Assembly: GCA_900105225.1 (NCBI GenBank)
Contig: LT629764.1
Coordinates: forward strand, 5,104,501-5,168,500
Direction: 5' to 3'
Length of the DNA stretch: 64,000 bases
Source: Paenibacillaceae bacterium GAS479
GTDB lineage: Bacteria > Bacillota > Bacilli > Paenibacillales > Paenibacillaceae
Within the stretch, counting starts at the first letter, position 1; every line of letters starts with the position of its first letter. Both the position numbers and the translations under genes were made by a program. The notes beneath the pieces were generated by a model. It worked only from the letters and a program-made list of their open reading frames with translations, searched no databases and was not told the DNA's origin. Below, in pieces: positions 9,200-18,058 of the stretch.

Positions 9200-11092
9200 A
9201 TGAATAAACTAAACCGCTATGAAAGACTAGGAGAAGATGGAGCATTTTTGACGAGCAACACTACGATCGAAGGAGCCGACGAACTGCTGATCCGGATTGT
9301 CCAGGAAAGCTTGATCCAAGGAGTAAATTCTAACTCCTTCACCGCTGTCCGATTTATCGGAGTAATGGAACAAGAAATCATCAGCAAAATCAATGAGACC
9401 TTCGGCAAGGTGTTTAAGGCAGATAAGGACGGTTATGCCATTGAAGTGGGTGAAGAGGTGTGCATTTACGCAGAGAGTGCCAGAGGGCTTATATACGGGG
9501 CATACTCTCTTCAACAGATGAGTGAACAGGGTTACTTGAAAGAGGGCCTTATTTATAATGTGCCGCTCTGCTCCTTCCGCGGACTTAAAGTGTATCTTCC
9601 GGCAGCAGAGGATATGGAGTATTTCAAAAGCTTTATCGATATGGCCTGTTACTATCGCTACAATACAATCGTCGTTGAAGTCGGCGGAGCGATGGAGTAC
9701 AAACGCCATCCCGAAATCAATGAAGGCTGGAAACAATATTGCGACGAAATGCGCGAATATTCAGGTAAGGGAAAGGATGTTCAAAACCGCTATACATGGG
9801 AGAAAAACTCCATTCACTGCGAGAATGGCGGAGGGGACTGGCTTCAGCAACATTCGGTCAAAGAGCTGATCGATTATTGTACAGCAAGAGGACTTGATGT
9901 CATTCCAGAAGTTCCGTCGCTCAGCCATTGCGATTATTTGCTGACGAGACATCCGGAGCTGGCGGAGAGACAGGATGATCCGTATCCTGACACGTATTGC
10001 CCTTCCAACCCGGCGAGTTACGAGCTGTTATTCGATGTGTTGGAAGAAATCGTAGATGTGTTCAAGCCGCTGACGGTGCATGTCGGACATGATGAGCTTT
10101 ACACGATCGCTGTGTGCGAAGCCTGCAGAGGAAAAGATGCTTCAGCGTTATACACGGAAGATTTAACTAAAATCAATCAGTTTTTAGCGGAGAAGGGCAT
10201 CCGTACGATGATTTGGGGAGAAAAGCTGTTGAACAGCGGGGGCGTAAGCGTCCATGCCTTTGCCGGATCGCAGCGCATCATTTTGAATCAGGAAGGATAC
10301 GTCGAGCAGGTCATACCTGCAACCTATCCAGCCATTGACATGATTCCGAAAGATATTCAAATCATGCACTGGTACTGGTCTTTTGGGAAGCAGTTTGACG
10401 AGCAGCTGCTTGAGCGCAATTTGTATACGGTATATGGCAATTTTGAGGGGCCGGGTATCCCGGGATGGACGTCTCGCTTGGCAAAAGGCATTCAGGGAGC
10501 TTCAATTTCCAATTGGAGTGCGCTCAAAGAGAACTATTTACAGCGAAACGGAATCTTTTTCAACATGGTGTACAGCAACCGGATGTTCTGGCAGGAAAAC
10601 TATGACGAGAGTATGTATCCTAAGCTTGCTGAAGAAGTATTCGAGGAGCTATTCCGCTATAAAAATCATTCCGTTCTCGCCGGCCCGCATATTGAGATCA
10701 CACATGCTTCAACCCTTTATCGAGAATTCGAATGGTTTTTTGACGGAAGATTCATTGATCCGCAGCTAGATTTCCTTGGCGAATATGAAATTACGTTCGA
10801 CGATGGAGAAACGCTTCGAGTGCCAGTTAACTACGGTACGGATATTTCCAGTCTTGAATGCTCATGGGGTCTGAAATTATCTCAGCGCTTCGATGGGTAT
10901 GACTTCGACCGGACGCTCATTCAAGTATCCGGCTCAGCGCTTCCGGTGCGCGACGGGAACCAGACCTGGTATAAAATCGTACGGGCCAATCCGTTTCCCG
11001 ATAAAAAGCTAGTGGGAATTTCATTTACTCCGCAGAACGAGAAAAGCGGTGGGATCGTGCTTCGCCAAATCCAGCTCAGAGCTAGAGCATGA
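9200..11092 (+). CDS. Glycoside hydrolase family 20-like, probable beta-N-acetylhexosaminidase
   Basis: A 630-residue cytoplasmic protein (no signal peptide). It has a GH20 N-terminal alpha/beta domain (ARGLIYGAYSLQQM), a TIM barrel, and a C-terminal beta domain from about residue 490. The catalytic Asp-Glu pair of GH20 is seen as VGHDE (D298-E299); the usual sequence is GGDE, so a His replaces the second Gly. AAGGAGG stands 12 bases before the ATG. Following the two-component system and directly before the importer genes, it probably trims an imported amino-sugar oligosaccharide. GH20-like enzymes of other specificity are possible. Confidence 0.75.
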   Translation: MNKLNRYERLGEDGAFLTSNTTIEGADELLIRIVQESLIQGVNSNSFTAVRFIGVMEQEIISKINETFGKVFKADKDGYAIEVGEEVCIYAESARGLIYGAYSLQQMSEQGYLKEGLIYNVPLCSFRGLKVYLPAAEDMEYFKSFIDMACYYRYNTIVVEVGGAMEYKRHPEINEGWKQYCDEMREYSGKGKDVQNRYTWEKNSIHCENGGGDWLQQHSVKELIDYCTARGLDVIPEVPSLSHCDYLLTRHPELAERQDDPYPDTYCPSNPASYELLFDVLEEIVDVFKPLTVHVGHDELYTIAVCEACRGKDASALYTEDLTKINQFLAEKGIRTMIWGEKLLNSGGVSVHAFAGSQRIILNQEGYVEQVIPATYPAIDMIPKDIQIMHWYWSFGKQFDEQLLERNLYTVYGNFEGPGIPGWTSRLAKGIQGASISNWSALKENYLQRNGIFFNMVYSNRMFWQENYDESMYPKLAEEVFEELFRYKNHSVLAGPHIEITHASTLYREFEWFFDGRFIDPQLDFLGEYEITFDDGETLRVPVNYGTDISSLECSWGLKLSQRFDGYDFDRTLIQVSGSALPVRDGNQTWYKIVRANPFPDKKLVGISFTPQNEKSGGIVLRQIQLRARA

Positions 11093-11118
11093 CTGCAGCG
11101 GAAGGGAGCTGAACGGGC

Positions 11119-12036
11119 TTGAATCTGATAAAAGGAGTAAACCGCCAGAAGTTTTTCAAGGAACTCCCATTACATCTCATGTTGATCCCGCCCGTTATTC
11201 TCGTGATGATATTCAGTTATGGGCCGATGTTGGGCATCGTCATCGCCTTCCAGGACTTCGTGCCTGCCAACGGATGGTTCAACTCGCCTTGGATTGGACT
11301 GGATAATTTCACCTATGTGCTGGAATTCCCTGATGTGAAGCAGATTCTTTGGAACACCTTTCTAATTGCCATTCTCAAAATTTCCGCCGGAATCGTCTGC
11401 CCAATCTTGCTGGCTCTGTCGCTGAATGAAGTCAAAAAGACCTTGTTCAAAAGAGGTTTTCAAACAATCGTTTATTTGCCGCATTTTATGTCCTGGGTAT
11501 TGCTAGCAGGCATATTGATCGACATTCTCTCCCCTTCAGGCGGAATCATCAACAACATCCTTAAATCACTGAACATTCAGCCCATTTATTTTTTGGGAGA
11601 AGGAACCTGGTTCCGAACCATACTGATCGTATCCAATGTTTGGAAGGAAGTTGGCTTTGATACGATCGTTTATTTGGCGGCCATCCTGTCGATTGATCGG
11701 ACGCAGTATGAATCGGCCGTGCTTGATGGTGCGGGATACGCTCGGCAACTATGGCATATTACGCTGCCGGGCATTCGCGGCATTATCGTGCTCTTAATGC
11801 TGCTCAACATCGGGGGCATTTTGAATGCAGGCTTCGACCAGATATTCAATTTGTACAGTCCGCAGGTATATGAGAGCGCCGATATTCTAGATACATTCGT
11901 TTACCGGATCGGCATGGAGGAGATGCAATACGGTGTCGCTACAGCAGTTGGATTGTTCAAATCAATCGTGTCCTTCGTGCTCATAACGTTTTCCTACTAT
12001 TTGGCCTATAGAGTCGTGAAGTACAGAATTTTTTAG
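11119..12036 (+). CDS. Sugar ABC importer permease, LplB family
   Basis: A 305-residue CUT1-type permease with six TM segments. The EAA loop that contacts the ATPase is seen around YESAVLDGAGYARQLWHITLPGIRG. It starts with TTG at 11119 after GGGAGC and is 26 bases from the glycosidase gene. It should pair with the next gene as the inner-membrane channel for an oligosaccharide. No ATPase gene is in this operon, so a shared MsmX-type ATPase is expected. Confidence 0.88.
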   Translation: MNLIKGVNRQKFFKELPLHLMLIPPVILVMIFSYGPMLGIVIAFQDFVPANGWFNSPWIGLDNFTYVLEFPDVKQILWNTFLIAILKISAGIVCPILLALSLNEVKKTLFKRGFQTIVYLPHFMSWVLLAGILIDILSPSGGIINNILKSLNIQPIYFLGEGTWFRTILIVSNVWKEVGFDTIVYLAAILSIDRTQYESAVLDGAGYARQLWHITLPGIRGIIVLLMLLNIGGILNAGFDQIFNLYSPQVYESADILDTFVYRIGMEEMQYGVATAVGLFKSIVSFVLITFSYYLAYRVVKYRIF

Positions 12037-12048
12037 GAGGCCGGTTCA

Positions 12049-12933
12049 ATGGTAGAGAAAGCGTCGTTTGGAAGGAAGTTATTCATCGTTGTTAATTATA
12101 GCTTTTTAATTGCGCTAGCCTGTGCATGCCTATTCCCAATTGTGCATATCGCGGCGCTGTCGATGAGCTCGCAATCGGCGGCGTCAGCTGGGCTGGTTAC
12201 GATATGGCCGAAGGATTTTACCTGGATGTCATATCGCTATATTTTGGAAAATTCGGCCTTTTTCACTTCGTTTGGTGTGACTCTGGAAAGGGTGATTATC
12301 GGCGGGACGATGAGCATGGGCATGACGCTTCTGGCTGCTTACCCGCTGTCCAAAGATTCCCGTAAATTCAGAGGCCGTTCCGTATACGCGTGGTTTTTCA
12401 TGTTCACGACGATATTTGGCGGCGGCTTGATCCCTACTTTTATGGTGGTCAAGTCAGCCGGGCTGATGGATTCCATCTGGGCCTTGGTGCTGCCAACAGC
12501 TGTTCCTGTATTCAACATCTTGCTTATGCTCAATTTCTTCAGGCAAATACCCGAGGAGTTGGAGGAAGCGGCATTCATGGATGGAGCAGGCCATCTGCGA
12601 ACACTGTGGAATGTGTACTTGCCGGTGTCCGTACCTTCGCTCGCGACAAACGGGCTGCTTATCCTCATCATGCATTGGAACTCGTGGTTTGACGGCATGA
12701 TTTATATGAATGATGTTGACAACTATCCACTGCAAACCTACATTCAATCCATTATCGTCAGCTCTGATTTGACTAATCTGAAGCCTGACGACCTGGAAGA
12801 GTTGAGCGCGATTTCCGACAAAACGGTCAAGGCAGCGCAAATTTTCGTTTCGATGGTTCCAATTATGGCTATCTACCCATTTTTGCAAAAATATTTTATA
12901 GGCGGCATGCTGCTAGGTAGTGTGAAGGGATAA
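12049..12933 (+). CDS. Sugar ABC importer permease, YtcP family
   Basis: A 294-residue CUT1 permease, second half of the channel. Six hydrophobic segments; the EAA loop is around LEEAAFMDGAGHLRTLWNVYLP; it ends with FIGGMLLGSVKG, typical of the YtcP/LplC family. AGGAGG stands before its ATG, 12 bases after the previous stop. The predicted partner in the membrane is the LplB-like permease. Confidence 0.9.
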   Translation: MVEKASFGRKLFIVVNYSFLIALACACLFPIVHIAALSMSSQSAASAGLVTIWPKDFTWMSYRYILENSAFFTSFGVTLERVIIGGTMSMGMTLLAAYPLSKDSRKFRGRSVYAWFFMFTTIFGGGLIPTFMVVKSAGLMDSIWALVLPTAVPVFNILLMLNFFRQIPEELEEAAFMDGAGHLRTLWNVYLPVSVPSLATNGLLILIMHWNSWFDGMIYMNDVDNYPLQTYIQSIIVSSDLTNLKPDDLEELSAISDKTVKAAQIFVSMVPIMAIYPFLQKYFIGGMLLGSVKG

Positions 12934-12963
12934 GAATTAAACCAATTGCCAGGGGGAAATCGC

Positions 12964-14634
12964 ATGAATAAAAAGGTGATGTTAAAAATATCCGCTGTTT
13001 TAACGCTCGCGGTCGCCGCATTGGCGGGTTGCTCCGGCCAGAATGCACCTAGTAAGTCACCGCAACCGACTTCCAGCGCTGCCGTTAACGAAAATATTGA
13101 TCCCAATGCCAAATTCGATCCCCCGATTGAGGTTTCCACTCATTTTTCTGTTGGCGCGTCATTTGCGGATAAGTTCAAGGATGAGCAGCTAAACACCAAT
13201 GTGTTTGCCAAAGGTCAGTTGGAGGAGCTCGGAATCAAGCTTACGTACAAGTGGATTGCCCGCGGGGACGATCAGAGCTTCCAGAAATCTAGCGTAGCTA
13301 TCGCCTCCGGTGATATTCCCGACATTATGGTCGTAACGAAAGAGCAGCTGGCGACCCTGTCCAAAACGGATATGATTCATAAAGACCTGGCGCCAATTTA
13401 CGAGAAATACGCATCGAAGCTGACGAAGGATATTATGCATGAAGAAGGGGACATCGCCTTCGATTCAGCCACCTTCAATGGCAAGCTGATTGCTATTCCC
13501 AATACAGACTCGTCCGGTGATCTTGCTTCTTTCTTATGGATTCGCATGGACTGGCTGGAAAAGCTGAATCTGGAAACGCCTAAATCGATGGACGATCTGT
13601 ATAACGTCATTCGTGCGTTTGTTGAGCGGGACCCGGACGGGAACAACAAAAAAGATACCGTCGGTCTCATGTTGAATAAAGACTTCCTCAGCCCTGGCGT
13701 AGGCGATGCTGTCGGCATTTTTAACGGTTTTCATGCCTATCCAAAAAGCTGGGTGAAGGATGATTCCGGAAATCTTGTTTATGGCAGTGTGCAACCGGAA
13801 ATGAAGGAAGCGCTGGCTTATTTGCAAAAGCTGTATAAGGATGGGTTTATCGAACAGGACTTTGGAGCGAAGGATTCTGGCAAAGCGGCCGAGCTCGCTG
13901 GAGCTAACCGGGTCGGCGTTGAATTCGGCGCCATGTGGAACGGAATGTACCCGCTGCAAGCGACAAAGGAGAACTTCCCTAACTCAGACTGGAGAGCGAT
14001 GGCGCTTTTATCCAATGATGATAAACCAGCCCGACCTCAGGTTAAGCTGAATGTAGCTAACTATTACGTGGTGAAAAAGGAATTCGAACATCCAGAAGCG
14101 CTGATCAAGCTGATTAACTTCTGGACGGAGAAGAACTGGGGCTCCAGCAAAGAAGATTATGATAAATATATCGGCAATCTCGATACCGGCGCCGCCCATT
14201 TGAACCAAATCAGAGCTTGGCCTTCCAAAAAGAACATGAACGCTCATCTCCACGTTAAGGAAGCTTTTGCAACTGGAGACAGTTCAAAATTGAATTCCGA
14301 AGAAAAGAGCTACTACGACAACATTGTGAAGTACAAGGCAGGAGATAACAAAGTGGCCCAGTTCGAGAAAGTATTCGGAGAAACAGGGTCATTCGCTATT
14401 ATGGATCAGTATTATACGAAAAACCTGTTTATGATGGATCAGTATTACGGCGCGTCGACCGAAACGATGAAAAATAAAATGAGCACAATTGTCAAAAGCG
14501 AGATGGAGTACTACACAAAAGTGATCATGGGCTCGGAGTCGCTTGATAAGTTTGATGCTTTTGTCGCTAAGCTGAACAAGTTAGGTCTGGAGCAGATTAC
14601 GAAAGAAGTGAATGAGTGGAACAAAAATAGATAA
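12964..14634 (+). CDS. Sugar ABC importer substrate-binding lipoprotein, LplA type
   Basis: A 556-residue extracellular binding protein. It begins with a lipoprotein signal (MNKK, hydrophobic core, LAGC). I chose ATG 12964, which follows AGGGGGAAAT; an upstream in-frame TTG at 12946 lacks a site. Length and the region around WIRMDWLEKLNLETPKSMDDLY are typical of the long binding proteins that accompany LplB/YtcP permeases. It is the last gene of the YesMN-GH20-ABC group and is followed by a strong hairpin terminator. Substrate unknown, probably an amino-sugar oligosaccharide from the GH20 context. Confidence 0.9.
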   Translation: MNKKVMLKISAVLTLAVAALAGCSGQNAPSKSPQPTSSAAVNENIDPNAKFDPPIEVSTHFSVGASFADKFKDEQLNTNVFAKGQLEELGIKLTYKWIARGDDQSFQKSSVAIASGDIPDIMVVTKEQLATLSKTDMIHKDLAPIYEKYASKLTKDIMHEEGDIAFDSATFNGKLIAIPNTDSSGDLASFLWIRMDWLEKLNLETPKSMDDLYNVIRAFVERDPDGNNKKDTVGLMLNKDFLSPGVGDAVGIFNGFHAYPKSWVKDDSGNLVYGSVQPEMKEALAYLQKLYKDGFIEQDFGAKDSGKAAELAGANRVGVEFGAMWNGMYPLQATKENFPNSDWRAMALLSNDDKPARPQVKLNVANYYVVKKEFEHPEALIKLINFWTEKNWGSSKEDYDKYIGNLDTGAAHLNQIRAWPSKKNMNAHLHVKEAFATGDSSKLNSEEKSYYDNIVKYKAGDNKVAQFEKVFGETGSFAIMDQYYTKNLFMMDQYYGASTETMKNKMSTIVKSEMEYYTKVIMGSESLDKFDAFVAKLNKLGLEQITKEVNEWNKNR

Positions 14635-14663
14635 GGAAGCTCAGTAGGGTAAGTTGATTGAAG

Positions 14664-14705
14664 AGGGTAACTTAGGGAGATTATGCCTGAGTTACCCTGT
14701 TTCTA
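14664..14705 (+). terminator. Terminator after oligosaccharide importer operon
   Basis: AGGGTAACT (14664-14672) pairs with AGTTACCCT (14690-14698), extended inward by a T-G and three more pairs (AGG with CCT). A T-rich run GTTTCTATT follows. Confidence 0.8.
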
Positions 14706-14826
14706 TTATTGGAGATAACTCCCTTATCGTGACATGCTTTTGCCATCACTATTCGATAATTATGCCATCGTTGATCGATATTATTAAGTCATGAAAGACA
14801 AACACATACACCGAGGAGAGATTATC

Positions 14827-15324
14827 ATGTTGAAAAAAATCACCGGACTCATGTTGGCAGGTGCAATTGTAATGTCGGTTCCAGTAATGGCTTCTGCTTC
14901 GGCAAATGAGCAAGGAAGTACGAAATACCAGTCCGTGATGACGGGATCCGGATCCAATACGAGCGTTGAGCGCATTTACGTAGCTGCGGAGAAGTTCAAA
15001 ATTCAGACCAAAGGCAAAACGGTAGATCAACTTAGCGCTGAAGTTAAACGTGCTGAAAAACAAGCCCAGAAGGCTTCCACGCTGTTAAAAGCCAAGCAGT
15101 TTGGCATTGTAACCAAAGGCAAAACGATCGAGCAAATTAGCGTGGAGATCAAGCGTACCGAGAAAGCTCAAAAGGCGAAAACCGCTAAAGCCGAAGCTAA
15201 TAAAGCAGCTGTAGTTAAGAAGGCGAAGAGCATCGGTATTGTGACCAAGGGCAAAACGGCCGAGAAAATCGTGGTTGAGGTACTGCGTGCACAAAAAGCT
15301 GCTAAAAGCCCGGATTGGAAATGA
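14827..15324 (+). CDS. Secreted Lys-rich protein with three repeats
   Basis: A 165-residue protein starting at ATG 14827 after GAGGAGAG; an upstream in-frame ATG at 14791 would place the signal peptide internally. The N-terminus is a cleavable signal (MLKK, hydrophobic, MASASA). The mature part holds three repeats of about 35-45 residues with core GI-V-TKGKT, then E/D-QI/L, then E-V/I-R. This resembles the short helical module seen in small secreted or spore-associated Bacilli proteins. Function is not known. It is monocistronic, bounded by two terminators, and highly basic. Confidence 0.75.
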   Translation: MLKKITGLMLAGAIVMSVPVMASASANEQGSTKYQSVMTGSGSNTSVERIYVAAEKFKIQTKGKTVDQLSAEVKRAEKQAQKASTLLKAKQFGIVTKGKTIEQISVEIKRTEKAQKAKTAKAEANKAAVVKKAKSIGIVTKGKTAEKIVVEVLRAQKAAKSPDWK

Positions 15325-15340
15325 TCAATTCGAGAAAGCG

Positions 15341-15374
15341 AAACGGAATCCAGAAAGCTGGATTCCGTTTTTTT
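15341..15374 (+). terminator. Strong terminator after the three-repeat protein
   Basis: Perfect 13-bp stem, AAACGGAATCCAG (15341-15353) with CTGGATTCCGTTT (15358-15370), loop AAAG-like, and seven T at 15368-15374. Confidence 0.93.
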
Positions 15375-15495
15375 AAGCCCTAAAATCCGGCAATTAGCTT
15401 TACAATCTATCAAGAAAAAAATGGATGCTAAATTGAAATGGATTATGCTATTATGAGGAAGTGATGAGCAACACATGAGTAAAAAACTAACGAAC

Positions 15496-15525
15496 TTGAC
15501 CAATGTGGGAACCTTCCCACATATC
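15496..15525 (+). promoter_or_regulatory. Promoter with LacI-type operator in its spacer
   Basis: A -35 box TTGACC (15496-15501) is followed after 18 bases by a weaker -10 CATATC (15520-15525). Between them is the near-perfect palindrome TGTGGGAACCTTCCCACA (15504-15521, 9-bp arms if the flanking A/T at 15503/15522 is included). A repressor bound there would block RNA polymerase, fitting autoregulation of the LacI gene and control of the importer operon. A core GGGAACGTTCCC also occurs inside the gene at 16258-16269. Confidence 0.65.
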
Positions 15526-15554
15526 AATCCTGGGAATGGAGGTGCCAGATTGAG

Positions 15555-16565
15555 TTGAAATACACCATTATGGATGTTGCCAAAATGTCGGGCGTTTCCA
15601 AGTCAACCGTTTCACGAGTCATTTCCAACACAGGGTATGTGAGTCCGGAATCACGAAATAGAGTACTCCTTTCGATTGAAAAGCTTCAGTATAAACCGAA
15701 TGGCGTTGCCAGGGCCATGGTATCTCGCCAAACTCAAAATATTGGCGTCATCATTTATCGCCAACACCATCCAATTGCCTCCCATCCCTTTTATGGGAAA
15801 ATTCTGGATGCCATACTCGAGAGGGCTTCGGAATTAGGTTACTCCATATTCGTTATGACAGATAAGGATCTAACGAGCAAGTCAGCCGACTTCTTGCTTG
15901 AAAAGCGCGTAGATGGACTTATTTTAGTGAGCAAGCTTAATCATGAGCTGATTGATTACTTTAAAAATATGCAGATTCCTTTTGTCATGGTGAACGGCAC
16001 CTGCGATCATTCCGATGTAATCCATCTTGTCAACGATGACGAGAGGGGAGGTGAACTCGCAGCTCAGCATATGCTGTCGCTAGGATTGACAGCGGTTTCA
16101 ATCCTATCCGGACCTTTGGAACATCGAAGTCACAAGTTAAGATTAGAGGGGTTTCTAAAAACTTATCAACGTGAAGGGATTACCCTGGACGATGACCACA
16201 TTTACTACTCCAAGTCCTCACAATTTGACGAAGGTTACAAAGGGTTTCAGCAATTGTGGGAACGTTCCCCTAATTTCAAAGCCTTATTTGCAACCAACGA
16301 TATGATTGCATTAGGAGCGATAAAGGCCATTTATGAAAAGGGTCTACAGGTTCCAGAACATATCGCTGTCATGGGATTTGACGATATTGACTACGCCGCT
16401 ATGGCGAATCCTTCATTATCTACCATTCATAGCTCCAAAACAAAAATGGGGCATGATGCGGTGAGCATTTTAGACAAAGAAATTCAAGGTATTGCCACCA
16501 CGAAGGATCTGCCTATGTATGCACCTGAACTCAAAGTTAGATATTCAACCAAGGGAACCAAATAA
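15555..16565 (+). CDS. LacI-family transcriptional regulator
   Basis: A 336-residue repressor: N-terminal helix-turn-helix (TIMDVAKMSGVSKSTVSRVI) with the hinge helix ending near residue 60, then a periplasmic-binding-protein-like sensor domain, with the late motif GFDDIDYAAMANPSLSTI. TTG at 15555 follows GGAGGTG by 10 bases; the HTH begins directly there, which supports this start. It is the first gene of a run of eight genes and probably represses the sugar importer operon in the absence of inducer, through the palindrome at 15503-15522. Confidence 0.9.
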   Translation: MKYTIMDVAKMSGVSKSTVSRVISNTGYVSPESRNRVLLSIEKLQYKPNGVARAMVSRQTQNIGVIIYRQHHPIASHPFYGKILDAILERASELGYSIFVMTDKDLTSKSADFLLEKRVDGLILVSKLNHELIDYFKNMQIPFVMVNGTCDHSDVIHLVNDDERGGELAAQHMLSLGLTAVSILSGPLEHRSHKLRLEGFLKTYQREGITLDDDHIYYSKSSQFDEGYKGFQQLWERSPNFKALFATNDMIALGAIKAIYEKGLQVPEHIAVMGFDDIDYAAMANPSLSTIHSSKTKMGHDAVSILDKEIQGIATTKDLPMYAPELKVRYSTKGTK

Positions 16566-16585
16566 ATATTTGGAGGGTTAATATC

Positions 16586-17995
16586 ATGAGAAAATCGTTA
16601 ACGGCTGTTTTAACATCAGCCCTCGTTCTTTCCAGCGTTCTTGCAGGGTGCAGCAATAGTGAAAATAAACCAGCTGGAGCCGCTAATGCTGAAGGAGGCG
16701 CAGATGGGAAGGAACTGCAAGTCATTACCTTATCCGCACAAACGACAGGCATCGAGAAGACGCGGGTGGATAACCTGGTTAAAGCAGCCGTTGTCCTGAA
16801 TGAAGAGCTGAAGACGCAAGGAAAAAATATGGAGGTCAAGCTGGAGACAAAATCCTTTGACGGCACATGGGATGACTCTCTAAAACAGTTCATGCTGGCT
16901 TCCAAATCGAAAAAAGCGCCCGATATTTTTGCCATTGGCCATGAGTCCGTCGGGATGCTTGCCAAAGGCAAGTACATCTTGCCTCTAGATAGTCTGAAGG
17001 AATCCAAAGAATACGCGGATCTCTTCCCTATTCTGTGGGACTCGGTAACCTTCCAGGGACAAATTTGGGGCATTCCGCAGGATACAGAAGCAAGACCTGT
17101 CTTTTATAACAAAGGAATTTTGAAAAAGCTCGGATGGTCGGATGAGCAGATCAATGAGCTACCCGAAAAAGTGAAACAGGGCGAGTTCACGCTTGATGAT
17201 ATGACCAAAGTTGCGGAAGAAGCAAAAGCAAAAGGGGCAGCCCAGTTTGGAATCGTGCATCGCCCGACTAACGGCCCTGACTTCCAAGCATTAGCCTACG
17301 ACTTTGGGGCAGAGTTGTATGACGCGGCTCAAAATAAAATCATTTTTGATAAAAAAGCAGTTGAGAAGCAGCTTCAGTACTACTACGATATCGCTCAGAA
17401 AAAACTAATTCCGGACAATCTGACGACGATGGAATTTAAAAATGTCCATAAAATCGTCGTGAATGAAAAAGCGCTGTTTTACTATGGCGGCATCTGGAAC
17501 GTAAACAACTGGGCTGCTGATGCTTACCATGATCAACTCGGTAAAGTAGATGCAAAATGGGTGAATGAACGGATGGGCATGATGCTGATTCCTGCTGCTG
17601 AGAAGGGCGGAAAGCCCGTGACTTTGTCGCATCCGATCGTGTATACGGTTTCATCGGGGACTAAACATGAGGATTTGGTCAAGCGTCTGCTTGAACTCGT
17701 CGTTGATCCCAAGCTGCAAACCGAGCATAATCTGAAAACCTTCCACTTGCCGATAACAAAATCCGCAGCAGATGATCCCAACTTCAAAGCGGATGTGACT
17801 TTAGGAGGAGTTGCCTACATGTCTGAGTACACAACTTTCCTGCCTAACCACGAAAGCTTTAACAAATACAGCGGCTCTGTATTTACAGCCATTCAAGCGG
17901 TAGAGCTTGGAAAACAAACTCCAGCTGAGGCATTAAAAGATCTTGAGACTCAATTGAAAAATGATCTTGGCGACGAACTAATTGTTAAAAACTAA
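16586..17995 (+). CDS. Sugar ABC importer substrate-binding lipoprotein (family 1)
   Basis: A 469-residue MalE/UgpB-type extracellular binding protein with lipoprotein signal (MRKS..., SVLAGC) and GGAGGG before the ATG. It lies 20 bases after the LacI gene. A hairpin in the gap to the first permease may keep the binding-protein message more abundant than that of the permeases. The substrate cannot be read, but the downstream inositol-monophosphatase-like gene suggests a polyol or phosphorylated polyol. Confidence 0.9.
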   Translation: MRKSLTAVLTSALVLSSVLAGCSNSENKPAGAANAEGGADGKELQVITLSAQTTGIEKTRVDNLVKAAVVLNEELKTQGKNMEVKLETKSFDGTWDDSLKQFMLASKSKKAPDIFAIGHESVGMLAKGKYILPLDSLKESKEYADLFPILWDSVTFQGQIWGIPQDTEARPVFYNKGILKKLGWSDEQINELPEKVKQGEFTLDDMTKVAEEAKAKGAAQFGIVHRPTNGPDFQALAYDFGAELYDAAQNKIIFDKKAVEKQLQYYYDIAQKKLIPDNLTTMEFKNVHKIVVNEKALFYYGGIWNVNNWAADAYHDQLGKVDAKWVNERMGMMLIPAAEKGGKPVTLSHPIVYTVSSGTKHEDLVKRLLELVVDPKLQTEHNLKTFHLPITKSAADDPNFKADVTLGGVAYMSEYTTFLPNHESFNKYSGSVFTAIQAVELGKQTPAEALKDLETQLKNDLGDELIVKN

Positions 17996-18007
17996 TGACC
18001 TGAGCAG

Positions 18008-18038
18008 CATGCCCGGACGTTTCGCCCGCCCGGGCATG
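18008..18038 (+). other. Intercistronic hairpin between binding protein and permease genes
   Basis: CATGCCCGG (18008-18016) pairs perfectly with CCGGGCATG (18030-18038). There is no T run, so it is more likely a 3'-end stabiliser or partial attenuator than a full terminator. Confidence 0.6.
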
Positions 18039-18058
18039 ACTTACCAAGGGGGAGCACT

